Counted from the stretch's first letter, positions 16,409 to 25,208 are shown. The stretch: 64,000 nucleotides of DNA from Antarcticimicrobium sp040365005 (GCF_040365005.1 NZ_BAABWV010000002.1:1-64000); one strand, 5' to 3'. Made by a program: numbers and translations. Notes: a model not told the origin generated them from the letters alone.

Positions 16409-17278
16409 TCACCGGATCGTCGGGTCGAGCTTGTCGCGCAGCCAGTCTCCGACCAGCGAAATCGAAAGCGTGGTCAGCATGATCACCACAGCCGGAGCCA
16501 GCATGACCCAAGGCGCGGTGGTCAGGTATTCGCGGCCGAAGCCGACCATGTTGCCAAGGCTGGTTTCGGGTGGCTGCACGCCGAGGCCGAGAAAGGACAG
16601 GCCCGATTCCATCAGGATGATCTCCGGGAAAGTCAGGGTCATCGACACGATCAGGGTCGAGGCCACGTTCGGCAGGATGTGATGCAGGTAGACCCGTCGC
16701 GGGGTCGCGCCGAGTTGGACCACCGCCGCGGCATAGCCCTGTGCGCCCGCCGAGATCGCAAGGCCCCGGGCGATGCGGGCGTAACGTTCCCAGCCGTAGA
16801 ACCCCATCAGGCAGACCAGCAGCAGCATGGACGAGCCGAAGAAGGCGAGAACCGCAAGCGACATGATCAGGAAGGGCAGGGCGGCCTGGAAATCGGCCAG
16901 CATGACGACGAGATGCTCCACCACGCCCCGAAACTGGGCGGCGAGAAACCCCAGCGTCGTGCCGAACACCGCCGAGAGGATCGTTGCGCCAAAGGCGATC
17001 ACCAGCGACACCCGCACCGACTGGATCAGGCGCGAGAGAACATCGCGGCCCAGCTCGTCCGTGCCCAGCCAGTGCCCGGGCGTGCCGGGTGGGCTCAGGC
17101 GCGCACCCAGGTCCATCCGGGTGATGTCGTAGGGGCGGATCAGGTCGGCGAAGGCCGCGCAGGTGATCACCAGCGCAAGCCAGAACAGGCCGAAGGCGAC
17201 CGCCGGGGGAACGCGTGCGAACAGGGGCCGGCGAAGGGGGGCCGAGGTGGCGGTATCCGAAGGATTGGCGAGTGTCAT
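16409..17278 (-). CDS. Dpp/Opp-type ABC transporter permease, DppC-like
   Basis: About 289 residues. An N-terminal cytoplasmic segment and first span, the periplasmic GTDELGRDVLSR motif characteristic of DppC/OppC, and a C-terminal five-span core with the EAA-like loop ARIARGLAISAGAQGYAAA and FLGLGVQPPETSLGNM. The ATG at 17278 has a perfect AAGGAG 7 bases upstream; the frame extends farther but without support. It is the last gene of the minus-strand operon and pairs with the DppB-like permease in the inner membrane. Likely substrates for the system are peptides, opines or other large organic nitrogen compounds. Confidence 0.9.
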   Translation of the reverse strand: MTLANPSDTATSAPLRRPLFARVPPAVAFGLFWLALVITCAAFADLIRPYDITRMDLGARLSPPGTPGHWLGTDELGRDVLSRLIQSVRVSLVIAFGATILSAVFGTTLGFLAAQFRGVVEHLVVMLADFQAALPFLIMSLAVLAFFGSSMLLLVCLMGFYGWERYARIARGLAISAGAQGYAAAVVQLGATPRRVYLHHILPNVASTLIVSMTLTFPEIILMESGLSFLGLGVQPPETSLGNMVGFGREYLTTAPWVMLAPAVVIMLTTLSISLVGDWLRDKLDPTIR

Positions 17279-17294
17279 GAAACGTCTCCTTGCA

Positions 17295-18221
17295 TCAATG
17301 TGCGGCGCTGTTGCGCAGGCGCGGATCGAGCCAGCCATACAGCAGGTCGACGGTCAGGTTGGACACCACCATCACCGCCGCGATCAGCAGCAGGATGCAT
17401 TGCACCACGGCCAGGTCGCGGTTCGAGACCGACACGATCAGCAGCCGCCCGATGCCGGGCCAGGAAAAGATCGTCTCGACCACCACGGCTCCGGCGATCA
17501 GCGCCCCGACCATGAAGCCGACGATGGTGACGATGGGAACGGCGGCATTGGGCAGCGCATGGCCCCGCACCACGTCGTGCCATTTCACCCCCTTGGCCGA
17601 GGCGGTGCGGATATAGGGCTGGCCCATCACCTCGATCATGGCAGAGCGCGAGAAGCGCGCGAGAACACCGATCCCGCCGATGGACATGGTCAGCGCGGGC
17701 AGGATGGCATGTTGCCAGCCGCCGAACCCGCCCGAGGGCAGCAGGTTCCAGGTCACCGCGAAAATCAGAACCAGCACCAGCCCCATCACGAAGGAGGGGA
17801 TGGTGAAACCGAGGATCGCCATCAGGATCACGCCGCGATCGACGACGCTGTCGCGGTGGAGCGCCGCGTAGATGCCGGCCGGAATGCCCAGCCCGATCTT
17901 GAGCAGGAGCGCCGGGATGGTCAGCATCAGCGTCGCCGGCACCCGCTCGAGCACCAGCTCCAGCGCCGGGGACTTGTCGCGCATCGACAGGCCGAAATCG
18001 CCGGTAAGGATCGCGCCAATATAGGCCATGTATTGCCGCCAGATCGGCTCTCCGAGGTGCCACTCGGCGCGGAACGCGTCGACGACATCCTTGGGAACGT
18101 CAGGCCCCAGAAGCACCGCCGCCGGATCGCCGGAGAGGCGCAGCACGACGAAGGCAAAGGTCATGACCGCAAGCACCGTGATGGCGGCGCGCAGCAGGCG
18201 GATTGAAACGAAGCGGATCAT
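17295..18221 (-). CDS. Dpp/Opp-type ABC transporter permease, DppB-like
   Basis: About 308 residues, starting MIRFVSIRLLRAAITVLAVM, a typical DppB opening with the first membrane span. The family features follow: GDFGLSMRDKSP near 95, the EAA loop near 195-220 (RFSRSAMIEVMGQPYIRTA, then KGVKWHDVV), and VVVETIFSWPGIGRLL near the end. The ATG at 18221 has a GAGGA site. It lies 10 bases after the ATPase gene and 16 bases before the DppC-like gene in the direction of transcription. It forms half of the membrane channel. Confidence 0.9.
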   Translation of the reverse strand: MIRFVSIRLLRAAITVLAVMTFAFVVLRLSGDPAAVLLGPDVPKDVVDAFRAEWHLGEPIWRQYMAYIGAILTGDFGLSMRDKSPALELVLERVPATLMLTIPALLLKIGLGIPAGIYAALHRDSVVDRGVILMAILGFTIPSFVMGLVLVLIFAVTWNLLPSGGFGGWQHAILPALTMSIGGIGVLARFSRSAMIEVMGQPYIRTASAKGVKWHDVVRGHALPNAAVPIVTIVGFMVGALIAGAVVVETIFSWPGIGRLLIVSVSNRDLAVVQCILLLIAAVMVVSNLTVDLLYGWLDPRLRNSAAH

Positions 18222-18231
18222 CGGGCGGTCC

Positions 18232-19215
18232 TCAGGCGGCTCGGGCGGCGTCCGCCCCGTCGAAGTGATGGCAGGCGGCCGCGCGTCCGGGGCCAGCCTT
18301 GCGAAGCTGCGGAACGGAACCGCGGCAGATGTCGGTCGCCAGCGCGCAACGCGGGTGAAAGGCACAGCCGGGGGGGCGCTTGGCCGGGTTGGGCGGCTCT
18401 CCCTGGAGGATCACCCGCCCATCAAGCGGGCGGCCCGGTTCCGGCACCGAGGAAATCAAGGCGCGGGTATAGGGGTGCCGGGGATCGGCGAACAGATCCT
18501 CGGCCGGTCCCTCTTCGACCACCCGGCCCAGATACATCACCGCGACCCGGTCGCAGAGGTTACGCACCACCTTGAGGTCATGGCTGATGAAGACCATGGC
18601 CAGACCGGCGCTGGCCTGAAGATTGCGCAGCAGGTTCACCACCTGCGCCTGGATCGACACGTCGAGCGCCGAGACCGGTTCGTCGCACACCAGCAGGTCG
18701 GGTCCGGTTGCGAGCGCACGAGCGATCACCACCCGCTGGCGCTGGCCGCCGGACAGTTCGTGCGGATAGCGGCCTGCCTGGTCAGGGCGCAGGCCCACGG
18801 CCCGCATCAATTCGTCCACGCGCGCGGCGCGAAAGGCGGCATCGCCAATCTTGTGAATATCAAGCGGTTCACGGATCTGGGCGGCGATGGTCAGCCGGCG
18901 ATCGAGCGCCGAGAGCGGGTCCTGGTAGACCATCTGCATCCGCGCCCGCAGCCGGCGCCATTCGGCGGTCCCGGCAGGGGGCATGGGTGTGCCGGCATAA
19001 CGCACCTCGCCGCCCTGCAATGGATCGACCCCGAGCAGCATCCGCCCCAGCGTCGACTTGCCCGAGCCGCTCTCGCCGACGATACCCAGCGTCTCGCCGC
19101 GCCTGACGCACAGGCTGATGCCGTCCACCGCGCGCACCGGCGCCGCCTTGCCCAGCAATCCGCGGCGGGCGGAATAGATGCGTACAAGGCCCTCCGCCAC
19201 CAGAAGATCAGTCAT
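18232..19215 (-). CDS. Dpp/Opp-type ABC transporter ATPase, DppF-like
   Basis: This 327-residue protein has Walker A GESGSGKST, signature LSGGQRQR, Walker B LLVCDEP, the switch histidine in FISHD, and the C-terminal oligopeptide-transporter domain with a cysteine-containing GCAFHPRC motif. It hydrolyses ATP at the cytoplasmic face of the DppB/DppC pair together with the DppD-like ATPase. Its start overlaps the stop of that gene by 4 bases (ATGA on the minus strand, 19212-19215), so translation is coupled. Open frame extends upstream to 19746 antisense to nothing functional and was trimmed. Confidence 0.92.
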   Translation of the reverse strand: MTDLLVAEGLVRIYSARRGLLGKAAPVRAVDGISLCVRRGETLGIVGESGSGKSTLGRMLLGVDPLQGGEVRYAGTPMPPAGTAEWRRLRARMQMVYQDPLSALDRRLTIAAQIREPLDIHKIGDAAFRAARVDELMRAVGLRPDQAGRYPHELSGGQRQRVVIARALATGPDLLVCDEPVSALDVSIQAQVVNLLRNLQASAGLAMVFISHDLKVVRNLCDRVAVMYLGRVVEEGPAEDLFADPRHPYTRALISSVPEPGRPLDGRVILQGEPPNPAKRPPGCAFHPRCALATDICRGSVPQLRKAGPGRAAACHHFDGADAARAA

Positions 19216-20207
19216 TGCAGCACCTTTTGTTTGCGAACGGCTTTGACCGGGTCGGCGGCGGGCAGGGGATAAGCGCACGCCAACTGCCGACCGTCCTGCT
19301 GGCCCAGAAGGTCGGGCCGTTCGTCCCGGCAGAACGGGCGCGCCTGCGCACAGCGGGGTGAAAAGGCGCAGCCCTTGGGAAGGTGGCGTGGATCGGGGAC
19401 CGTGCCGGGGATCGGCGCTAGCGGTTCGCGTGGACCGTTCAGCCGGGGGATCGCTTCGAACAGGCCAAGGGTATAGGGGTGGCGCGGCCGCGCGAACAGC
19501 TGCGCCACCGCGCCCTGTTCGACGATGCGGCCGGCATACATCACGCAAACCCGTTCGCAGATCTGCGCGACCGCTCCCAGATCGTGGCTGATGAAGACCA
19601 CGGCCATGCCGGTTTCGCGCCGCAACCGTGCGAGAAGGTCGAGGATCTGCGCCTGGATGGTGGCGTCGAGGGCGGTGGTCGGTTCGTCCGCGATCAGCAG
19701 GTCCGGGTCGCCCGCCAGCGCCATCGCGATCATCAGCCGCTGGCATTGACCGCCGGAGAACTCGTGCGGGAAATGCCCGAAGCGTCCCTGCGCATCGGGA
19801 ATGCCGACCATGTCCATCAGGCGCAGCGCTTCGGCGCGCGCGGGGGCGCCGGTCAGGCCGCGATTGACGCGCAGCGCCTCGCAGAGCTGTTTGCCCACCC
19901 GCTGAACCGGGTTGAGCGAACTGGACGGATCCTGGAAGATCATCGCGATCCGCTTGCCGCGCACACCTTCCAGCCGCGCGCGGGGGGCGCCGGACAGCTC
20001 CATGTCCCCAAGCGTCACCGATCCCGTGACGCGCGCCCTGGGGGGCAGCAGCCCCAGCGCCGCCAACCAGGTGACGGATTTCCCGCAGCCGCTTTCCCCG
20101 ACGAGGCCAAGGGCCTCGCCCGGTGCGACATCCAGGTCGATGCCGTGCAGCACCGGCACGCCATCAAAGGCGACGCGAAGCCCGCGGATCTTTACCAGAT
20201 TGGTCAT
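19212..20207 (-). CDS. Dpp/Opp-type ABC transporter ATPase, DppD-like
   Basis: This 331-residue protein has Walker A GESGCGKS, Walker B LLIADEP, the switch region FISHD and the C-terminal oligo_HPY-type region with GCAFSPRC. The ABC signature reads FSGGQCQR instead of the usual SGGQRQR, an unusual substitution at the arginine position; the serine and glycines are kept, so activity is probably retained. The ATG at 20207 has an AAGGGA site. It lies 99 bases after the binding-protein gene, behind a strong hairpin, and overlaps the DppF-like gene by 4 bases. Confidence 0.9.
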   Translation of the reverse strand: MTNLVKIRGLRVAFDGVPVLHGIDLDVAPGEALGLVGESGCGKSVTWLAALGLLPPRARVTGSVTLGDMELSGAPRARLEGVRGKRIAMIFQDPSSSLNPVQRVGKQLCEALRVNRGLTGAPARAEALRLMDMVGIPDAQGRFGHFPHEFSGGQCQRLMIAMALAGDPDLLIADEPTTALDATIQAQILDLLARLRRETGMAVVFISHDLGAVAQICERVCVMYAGRIVEQGAVAQLFARPRHPYTLGLFEAIPRLNGPREPLAPIPGTVPDPRHLPKGCAFSPRCAQARPFCRDERPDLLGQQDGRQLACAYPLPAADPVKAVRKQKVLQ

Positions 20208-20261
20208 GTGCAGTCCCTTCGTTCCAGATCGCAACCGCCGCGCCCGGCGGAAACGGAAAGC

Positions 20262-20286
20262 CCCGGCGGCCACAGCGACCGCCGGG
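20262..20286 (-). promoter_or_regulatory. intergenic hairpin after the peptide-type binding-protein gene
   Basis: CCCGGCGG (20262-20269) and CCGCCGGG (20279-20286) form an 8-base-pair, all-GC stem with a 9-base loop between the binding-protein stop and the DppD-like start. No T tract follows on the minus strand beyond short runs. It could protect the upstream binding-protein message or attenuate the ATPase and permease genes. Confidence 0.6.
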
Positions 20287-20306
20287 AGCCGGATCAGGCC
20301 GATTGA

Positions 20307-21950
20307 TCAGCCGTCATTGGTCGCCCAGTTCGGGGCGCGAAAGTCCATGGCAAAGGCCGGGGCCGCCTTCCAGTTCAGCTCGGACCGCATCCCGGTGAAC
20401 ACCGCGTTCTGGTGCAGCACCTGATAGGCGGGGTCCTCGCGTTCGGCGATTTCCAGCATCCGGGCGATGGCCTTCTTGCGCTTTGCGTGGTCGGTCGATG
20501 TCTCCATGACCTGCGACAGGCTGTTCAGCTCGGTGTTGGTCCATTCCTTGTATTGCTGGATCGACCCGTTGGGGCCGAACTGCACCACCATCGGGGTGAT
20601 CGGGTCGTTGATCGTGTTCGACGCCGACCAGTCGCGAATGCCGCGGGTGGTCGACGCGTCAAGGATCTGGCCCCAGTTCTCCTTCATCTCGATCTCGACG
20701 TTCAGGCCGACCTGCTTCCACATCTCGACCATGATCTGGCCGTTGGAAACCTGGTTGATGTAGTAGTTATTGAGCAACCGGTAGGGGATCGGATCGCCCT
20801 TGTAATTCGCCTGTTTCAGCAACTCGCGGGCCAGGTCCGGGTCGTATTCCGGCACGCTCCAGCCCTCGATGAACATGTCCGAACTGCGGAAGCTCTCGAA
20901 TTGCAGCCCGGCCGGCACCTTGGTCATACCGCCCCAAAGCGCGGCGACGATGGCGTCGCGGTCGATCGAATGGGTCATGGCGCGGCGCACCAGCGGATCT
21001 GCCAGCACCGGGTGCTCGGTGTTGAAGCAGGACACCCGGTGGTTCCATATGGTCGAGCTCTGCACCTCGAAGCCGGGTGTGTTCATGACGCCGTTGATCT
21101 GGTCCGGCGGCAGGTCGCAGGCAAAGTCGTATTCGCCCGACAGCAGCCCGTTCACCCGGCTGGACACTTCCGGCACCTCGACAAAGGTGATCCGTTCGAG
21201 CGGCGGGCGACCGCCCCAGTAATCGTCGAAGGCGCGGTAGGTCAGCGACACGTCGGGGCGGTGATCCTCGACGAAATAGGGGCCGGTGGTGACCGGCTTG
21301 GTGGCCCAGTCGTTATAGGTGGCGGCCTCGTCCCAGGCGCGGCGGTTCAGGATCTGGCTGCCGCCGGCATAGAGGCGCCCTTCCATGGTCACGTCGGGCG
21401 TGGCGTTGTGGAAACGCACGGTATACCTGTCGACCACCTCGACCCCCGCCAGGGCCGGCCACTTGCGACGTCCGACGCCGGGCAGCGAGGCCGGAATGTC
21501 CTTGGCGGTCTCGGGGGTGTAATTCTCGGAAAAGATGGTCTGCCCGCCGGCCGGCTGGGTGTCGCCGAACACGCGTTCGGGCGAGAAGGAAAAGGCCACG
21601 TCCTCGGCGGTCATCTCGTCGCCGTTATGAAACCTGACGCCCTCGCGCAGCTTGAGTTCCAGCGTCTTGTCGTCGATGCGGTGCCATTCGGTGGCAAGGC
21701 CGGGAACCGGACCCTGATCGCCCATCCAGTCGCGCAGGATCAGGCCTTCCCAGAGATTGGGGTAGAGCACCCGCTCACCGACGTTGGACTGTTCGCGCCA
21801 GGGGTCGAGCGTGTTGTTGATCGTGATCTTCTGAACCGCGACGGTGACGGAGGGGCGCGCGCCCTGTGCGCGCAGGTACCCGGGCAACATCAGCCCCCCG
21901 GCGGCTGCGCCGAAAAGGTTGATTGCCTGGCGTCGATTGAGGTTGAGCAT
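20307..21950 (-). CDS. Dpp/Opp-type ABC transporter substrate-binding protein, Tat signal
   Basis: About 547 residues of the family 5 extracellular solute-binding proteins. The N-terminus NRRQAINLFGAAAGG is a twin-arginine signal, so the protein is exported folded, unlike most family members. Family features include LRDWMGDQGPVPGLATEW near 75, LREGVRFHNGDEMTAEDV near 105 and DPLVRRAMTHSIDRDAIV near 320. It binds a peptide-like ligand in the periplasm and heads the operon. The ATG at 21950 was chosen because it places the twin-arginine motif correctly; the open frame continues to 22115. It is divergent from the isomerase gene at 22208. Confidence 0.9.
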   Translation of the reverse strand: MLNLNRRQAINLFGAAAGGLMLPGYLRAQGARPSVTVAVQKITINNTLDPWREQSNVGERVLYPNLWEGLILRDWMGDQGPVPGLATEWHRIDDKTLELKLREGVRFHNGDEMTAEDVAFSFSPERVFGDTQPAGGQTIFSENYTPETAKDIPASLPGVGRRKWPALAGVEVVDRYTVRFHNATPDVTMEGRLYAGGSQILNRRAWDEAATYNDWATKPVTTGPYFVEDHRPDVSLTYRAFDDYWGGRPPLERITFVEVPEVSSRVNGLLSGEYDFACDLPPDQINGVMNTPGFEVQSSTIWNHRVSCFNTEHPVLADPLVRRAMTHSIDRDAIVAALWGGMTKVPAGLQFESFRSSDMFIEGWSVPEYDPDLARELLKQANYKGDPIPYRLLNNYYINQVSNGQIMVEMWKQVGLNVEIEMKENWGQILDASTTRGIRDWSASNTINDPITPMVVQFGPNGSIQQYKEWTNTELNSLSQVMETSTDHAKRKKAIARMLEIAEREDPAYQVLHQNAVFTGMRSELNWKAAPAFAMDFRAPNWATNDG

Positions 21951-22089
21951 CTCGAGAATCCCGTTGTTGACAGCAATGAGGCTGGCCGCGGCGGTGCACG
22001 GGGCACGGCGGCCGGATGAGGTTCGCAACCGCCTGAAACCGCGTTCCGATGACGCTCCGGTGACCCTTTTCTGAAGAGAGGATGACATT

Positions 22090-22104
22090 TGCTGCCAGGC
22101 AGCA
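22090..22104. promoter_or_regulatory. candidate operator in the divergent promoter region
   Basis: TGCTGCC-A-GGCAGCA is a perfect 7-base inverted repeat around one central base in the 257-base gap between the divergent binding-protein operon and the isomerase gene. Size and symmetry suit a dimeric repressor or activator. No regulator is assigned; the DeoR protein encoded at 23332 is one candidate. Confidence 0.4.
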
Positions 22105-22207
22105 TCGGCCGGCAAAGCGTCATTCCGCTGTCATGTCCGCCACCTAATCCGCAGCCATCTTCAACGACGCGCCCTCGGCGCAATCAACACGACAGGATGA
22201 TCCTCAA

Positions 22208-23026
22208 ATGACCGATCTGCCACTTCTCGGCGCAGCCATGCCGCTTGCCTCCCTCGAACAGTACAAGACCTGGATCATCGACGATCAGCGCGACCTGGAG
22301 ATCCAGGATTTCGTGATGGCCGACGTATTGAACGGCGACTGGGAGGCGCGCGTGGACCGGGCCAAGGCATTGCTGGACGGCTACACCGGCCGGCTTGGCA
22401 TTCATGGCCCGTTCTGGGGCTTTGGCCTGGCCAGCCAGGATCCGGACATCCGCGCCGTCGTCACCCGGCGCATGGAGCAGGGCCTGGCCGTGTGCGAGGC
22501 CCTGGGCGCGACCCAGATGGTGATCCACAGCCCCTATTCCACCTGGCACTACAACAACCGCGACAACCTGCCCGAGGCGCGCCGGCAGGTCGTCGAGCTG
22601 ACCCATGCCACGCTCGACCCGGTGATCGCGCGGGCCGAGGCGGCGAACGTGACGATGGTGCTTGAGAACATCGAGGACAAGGATACCGATGCCCGCTGTC
22701 TGCTGGCCGACAGCTTTGACAGCCCGTCAGTCAAGGTCTCGGTCGATACCGGCCATGCGCATTACGCCCACGGCTCGACCGGGGCGGCGCCGGTGGACTA
22801 CTATATCACCCGCGCCGGCGAGCAGTTGCATCATGTGCACCTTCAGGACGCGGACGGCTTTGCCGACCGGCACTGGGCGATCGGCAAGGGCACGGTGAAC
22901 TGGCATGCGGTCTTTGCCGCCTTGGCTCCGATGGGCAGCCGGCCGCGCCTTATCCTGGAGTTGCGCGACAAGGGCGGCATCCTGCCGTCGGCGGCCTATC
23001 TGCAGCAGTTGGGGGTGGCGCGCTAA
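22208..23026 (+). CDS. sugar phosphate isomerase/epimerase family protein (xylose-isomerase-like TIM barrel)
   Basis: This 272-residue protein of the AP endonuclease 2/xylose isomerase-like TIM-barrel superfamily keeps the metal-site residues: E in VLENIED (about 158), D and H in SVDTGHAHYAHG (about 181-184), H in HHVHLQDADG (about 213-216) and a C-terminal E in LILELRDKGG. It should isomerise or epimerise a sugar, sugar acid or polyol. It lies upstream of a DeoR-controlled sugar ABC operon on the same strand, which supports a carbohydrate role. The 305-base gap to that operon holds regulatory structure. The exact substrate is unknown. Confidence 0.82.
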   Translation: MTDLPLLGAAMPLASLEQYKTWIIDDQRDLEIQDFVMADVLNGDWEARVDRAKALLDGYTGRLGIHGPFWGFGLASQDPDIRAVVTRRMEQGLAVCEALGATQMVIHSPYSTWHYNNRDNLPEARRQVVELTHATLDPVIARAEAANVTMVLENIEDKDTDARCLLADSFDSPSVKVSVDTGHAHYAHGSTGAAPVDYYITRAGEQLHHVHLQDADGFADRHWAIGKGTVNWHAVFAALAPMGSRPRLILELRDKGGILPSAAYLQQLGVAR

Positions 23027-23331
23027 CCACGATGCCCAAGCAGGTTGTTCACCGGTATCGGTTGGCGGAAGGGCCCGGCGGTTGCAGCCAAACCCCGCTC
23101 CGGGTGAACAACCTGCAGGAAACCACGACCACGGCAGCCACGGCGTCACCTCGGCGGATGATCCGGCGGCGCGGAACAAGGCCTGCAGCGCCGCGGCTCG
23201 GTTGCCCGTGTGGGCACCGGCGAGCGGCGAGACGCGCACTTGAGCGATCTTGTTATCGCAATGTCATCCAGGCGTCACCTCGCCGTTACCTGACTTGCTC
23301 ATATGAGCAGGCAAGGCGGCAAGGTCAGAGC
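23027..23331 (+). promoter_or_regulatory. regulatory gap with a large inverted repeat and a palindromic operator
   Basis: No gene is visible in these 305 bases. Two structures stand out. A perfect 14-base inverted repeat (GCAGGTTGTTCACC at 23040-23053, GGTGAACAACCTGC at 23103-23116) encloses a 49-base GC-rich loop just after the isomerase stop and could terminate or attenuate transcription. A perfect 14-base palindrome, TGCTCATATGAGCA (23296-23309), lies 22 bases before the deoR-type start and is a good candidate for autoregulatory repressor binding. Confidence 0.6.
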
Positions 23332-24093
23332 ATGAACAGACAGTTTCTCATTCTTGAAAGGGCGCAACACTGCGGGCGGGTCGGTGTCGAAGACCTCGCG
23401 CAGGTGCTGGGGGTCTCGCCCCATACCATACGGCGCGACATCAACGCGCTGTGTGAACAGGGCAAGCTGCGCCGGCTGCACGGGGGTGCCGAGTTCATCG
23501 AGCAAAGCGCGAACCTGCCATATTCCGCGCGCAGTCTCCTGAACGTTCCGGCCAAGAAAAAGATCGCGGCGCAGGTGGCCCGGCTGATCCCGGAGGGCGC
23601 GACCCTGTTCTTCTCAATCGGCACGACCCCGGCAATCGTCGCCGCCGCGCTGGCCGAACGATCGGGGCTGACCGTCATCACCGGGAACCTGAACGCGGCC
23701 ATGGCGCTGTCGGATGCACCGGAGGCGCGGATCATCTTGCCGGGTGGCGAGCTGCGGTTGCCGGACCGGGATATCCTCGGGCCTCACGTCCTGGAGGTGT
23801 TCCAGAGGTATCGGGCGGATTTCGCGGTCTACGGCGTCGGCGGCATTGATGCCGATGGCAGCTTGCTGGATTTCAACGAAACCGAGGTGCGCATGCGTGA
23901 AACCATGCGGTCCAATGCGCGCCAGTCGATCCTGGTGGCGGATGTATCGAAATTCGGTCGCCACGCCGCGGCGGTGGGGGGCCATCTCCGGGACGCCGAT
24001 CATGTGATCATTGATGCACGCCCCGGGCCGCGTTTCCATCCGCTGCTGGATGGCTTGGAAAACACGCCGACCATTGCCGAGGATTTGACATGA
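23332..24093 (+). CDS. DeoR/GlpR-family transcriptional repressor
   Basis: This 253-residue protein has an N-terminal DeoR HTH (VEDLAQVLGVSPHTIRRDIN, followed by GKLRRLHGGAEF) and a C-terminal DeoR sensor domain of the ribose-5-phosphate isomerase-like fold (FFSIGTTPAIVAAAL, VITGNLNAAMAL, VADVSKFGRHA). Such repressors respond to phosphorylated sugars or polyols. The ATG at 23332 has an AAGG-type site and a palindrome just upstream. Its stop overlaps the ATPase start by 4 bases, so it is the first gene of the sugar transporter operon it presumably represses. Confidence 0.9.
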   Translation: MNRQFLILERAQHCGRVGVEDLAQVLGVSPHTIRRDINALCEQGKLRRLHGGAEFIEQSANLPYSARSLLNVPAKKKIAAQVARLIPEGATLFFSIGTTPAIVAAALAERSGLTVITGNLNAAMALSDAPEARIILPGGELRLPDRDILGPHVLEVFQRYRADFAVYGVGGIDADGSLLDFNETEVRMRETMRSNARQSILVADVSKFGRHAAAVGGHLRDADHVIIDARPGPRFHPLLDGLENTPTIAEDLT

Positions 24094-25208
24094 GCTTTCT
24101 CGAATTGCGCGGGATCACCCGGGACTGGGACGGCCAAGGCGGCGTACGTGACATTGACTTGTCGCTGCAGCGGGGGGATTTCCTGTCGATCCTCGGTCCC
24201 TCCGGCTGCGGCAAATCCACGTTGCTGCGCCTGATTGCCGGGCTGGAACAGCCCCAACGCGGCGCCGTGGTGATCGACGGGCGCGATGTCACCGCCTTGC
24301 CCCCCGCGCAGCGCAACCTGTCCATGGTCTTTCAATCCTATGCGCTGTTCCCGCATCTGAACGTGGCCGAAAACGTACTGTTCGGTCTCAAGGTCCGGCG
24401 CGTCGCCGCGCGTGAGCGGGACCGGCGCCTGTCCGACGCCCTGAAGATGACCGGGCTTGACGGGCTGGAACGCCGCAAGCCTGCGGAACTGTCGGGTGGC
24501 CAGCGCCAGCGCGTCGCACTTGCCCGCGCGGCGGTGGCGGAAAAGCCGCTTTGCCTGATGGACGAGCCGCTGTCGAACCTTGATGCCAAGCTGCGCCACT
24601 CGGTACGGCGCGACATCCGCGCGCTGGCCCGCAATCTTGGCCTGACCGTGGTGTATGTCACCCATGATCAGGGCGAAGCCATGAGCCTGTCGGACACGGT
24701 GGTCCTGATGAACAAGGGACGGGTGGAACAGGTCGGGCCGCCCTCGGCCCTCTACAACCGGCCCGCCACGATCTTTGCCGCGCAATTCATCGGCGAGCCG
24801 CCCATGGCCCTGGTCGAAGGGCCGGCGCTGGGCCTGCGCGACGGGCTGACCGTTGGCCTGCGGCCTGAACGTGTCCGACTGTGCCCGCCGGAACAGGCGC
24901 ATCTGACGGCCCGTGTGCTGGATTGTGAATTCCTCGGCGCCGAGACGCTGGTGTCGCTGGATCATCCCGCGACGCAGGGGCTGGCCGTGGTGGTTCCGGG
25001 CCATGCGCCCCAGCCCCCCGGGGATCATGTCGGCGTGATCCTTCGCGAACAGGACCGGCTCCTTTTCGACACCCACAGCGGGCGCCTCGAAAAGGGTCCG
25101 CAGCAGAATCCCGTGGCGTGCAGTCACCAAGACACCGCACCGCGTGATGGCCAGACGGCCCCCGAAGCAACCGACCCTTCATTCGATCTGAACAGGACGA
25201 CATCATGA
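24090..25208 (+). CDS. ABC transporter ATPase, MalK/UgpC-like
   Basis: This 372-residue protein has Walker A GPSGCGKST near 37, signature LSGGQRQRVALARA near 135, Walker B LCLMDEPLSNLDAKLR, the switch YVTHDQGEA and a C-terminal OB-like regulatory extension (TVGLRPERVRL onward), as in MalK/UgpC. It energises import of a sugar, polyol or glycerol phosphate compound by the two permeases downstream. The ATG overlaps the DeoR stop. A hydrophilic C-terminal tail of about 35 residues (GPQQNPVACSHQDTAPRDG onward) is longer than in most relatives. Confidence 0.92.
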   Translation: MSFLELRGITRDWDGQGGVRDIDLSLQRGDFLSILGPSGCGKSTLLRLIAGLEQPQRGAVVIDGRDVTALPPAQRNLSMVFQSYALFPHLNVAENVLFGLKVRRVAARERDRRLSDALKMTGLDGLERRKPAELSGGQRQRVALARAAVAEKPLCLMDEPLSNLDAKLRHSVRRDIRALARNLGLTVVYVTHDQGEAMSLSDTVVLMNKGRVEQVGPPSALYNRPATIFAAQFIGEPPMALVEGPALGLRDGLTVGLRPERVRLCPPEQAHLTARVLDCEFLGAETLVSLDHPATQGLAVVVPGHAPQPPGDHVGVILREQDRLLFDTHSGRLEKGPQQNPVACSHQDTAPRDGQTAPEATDPSFDLNRTTS

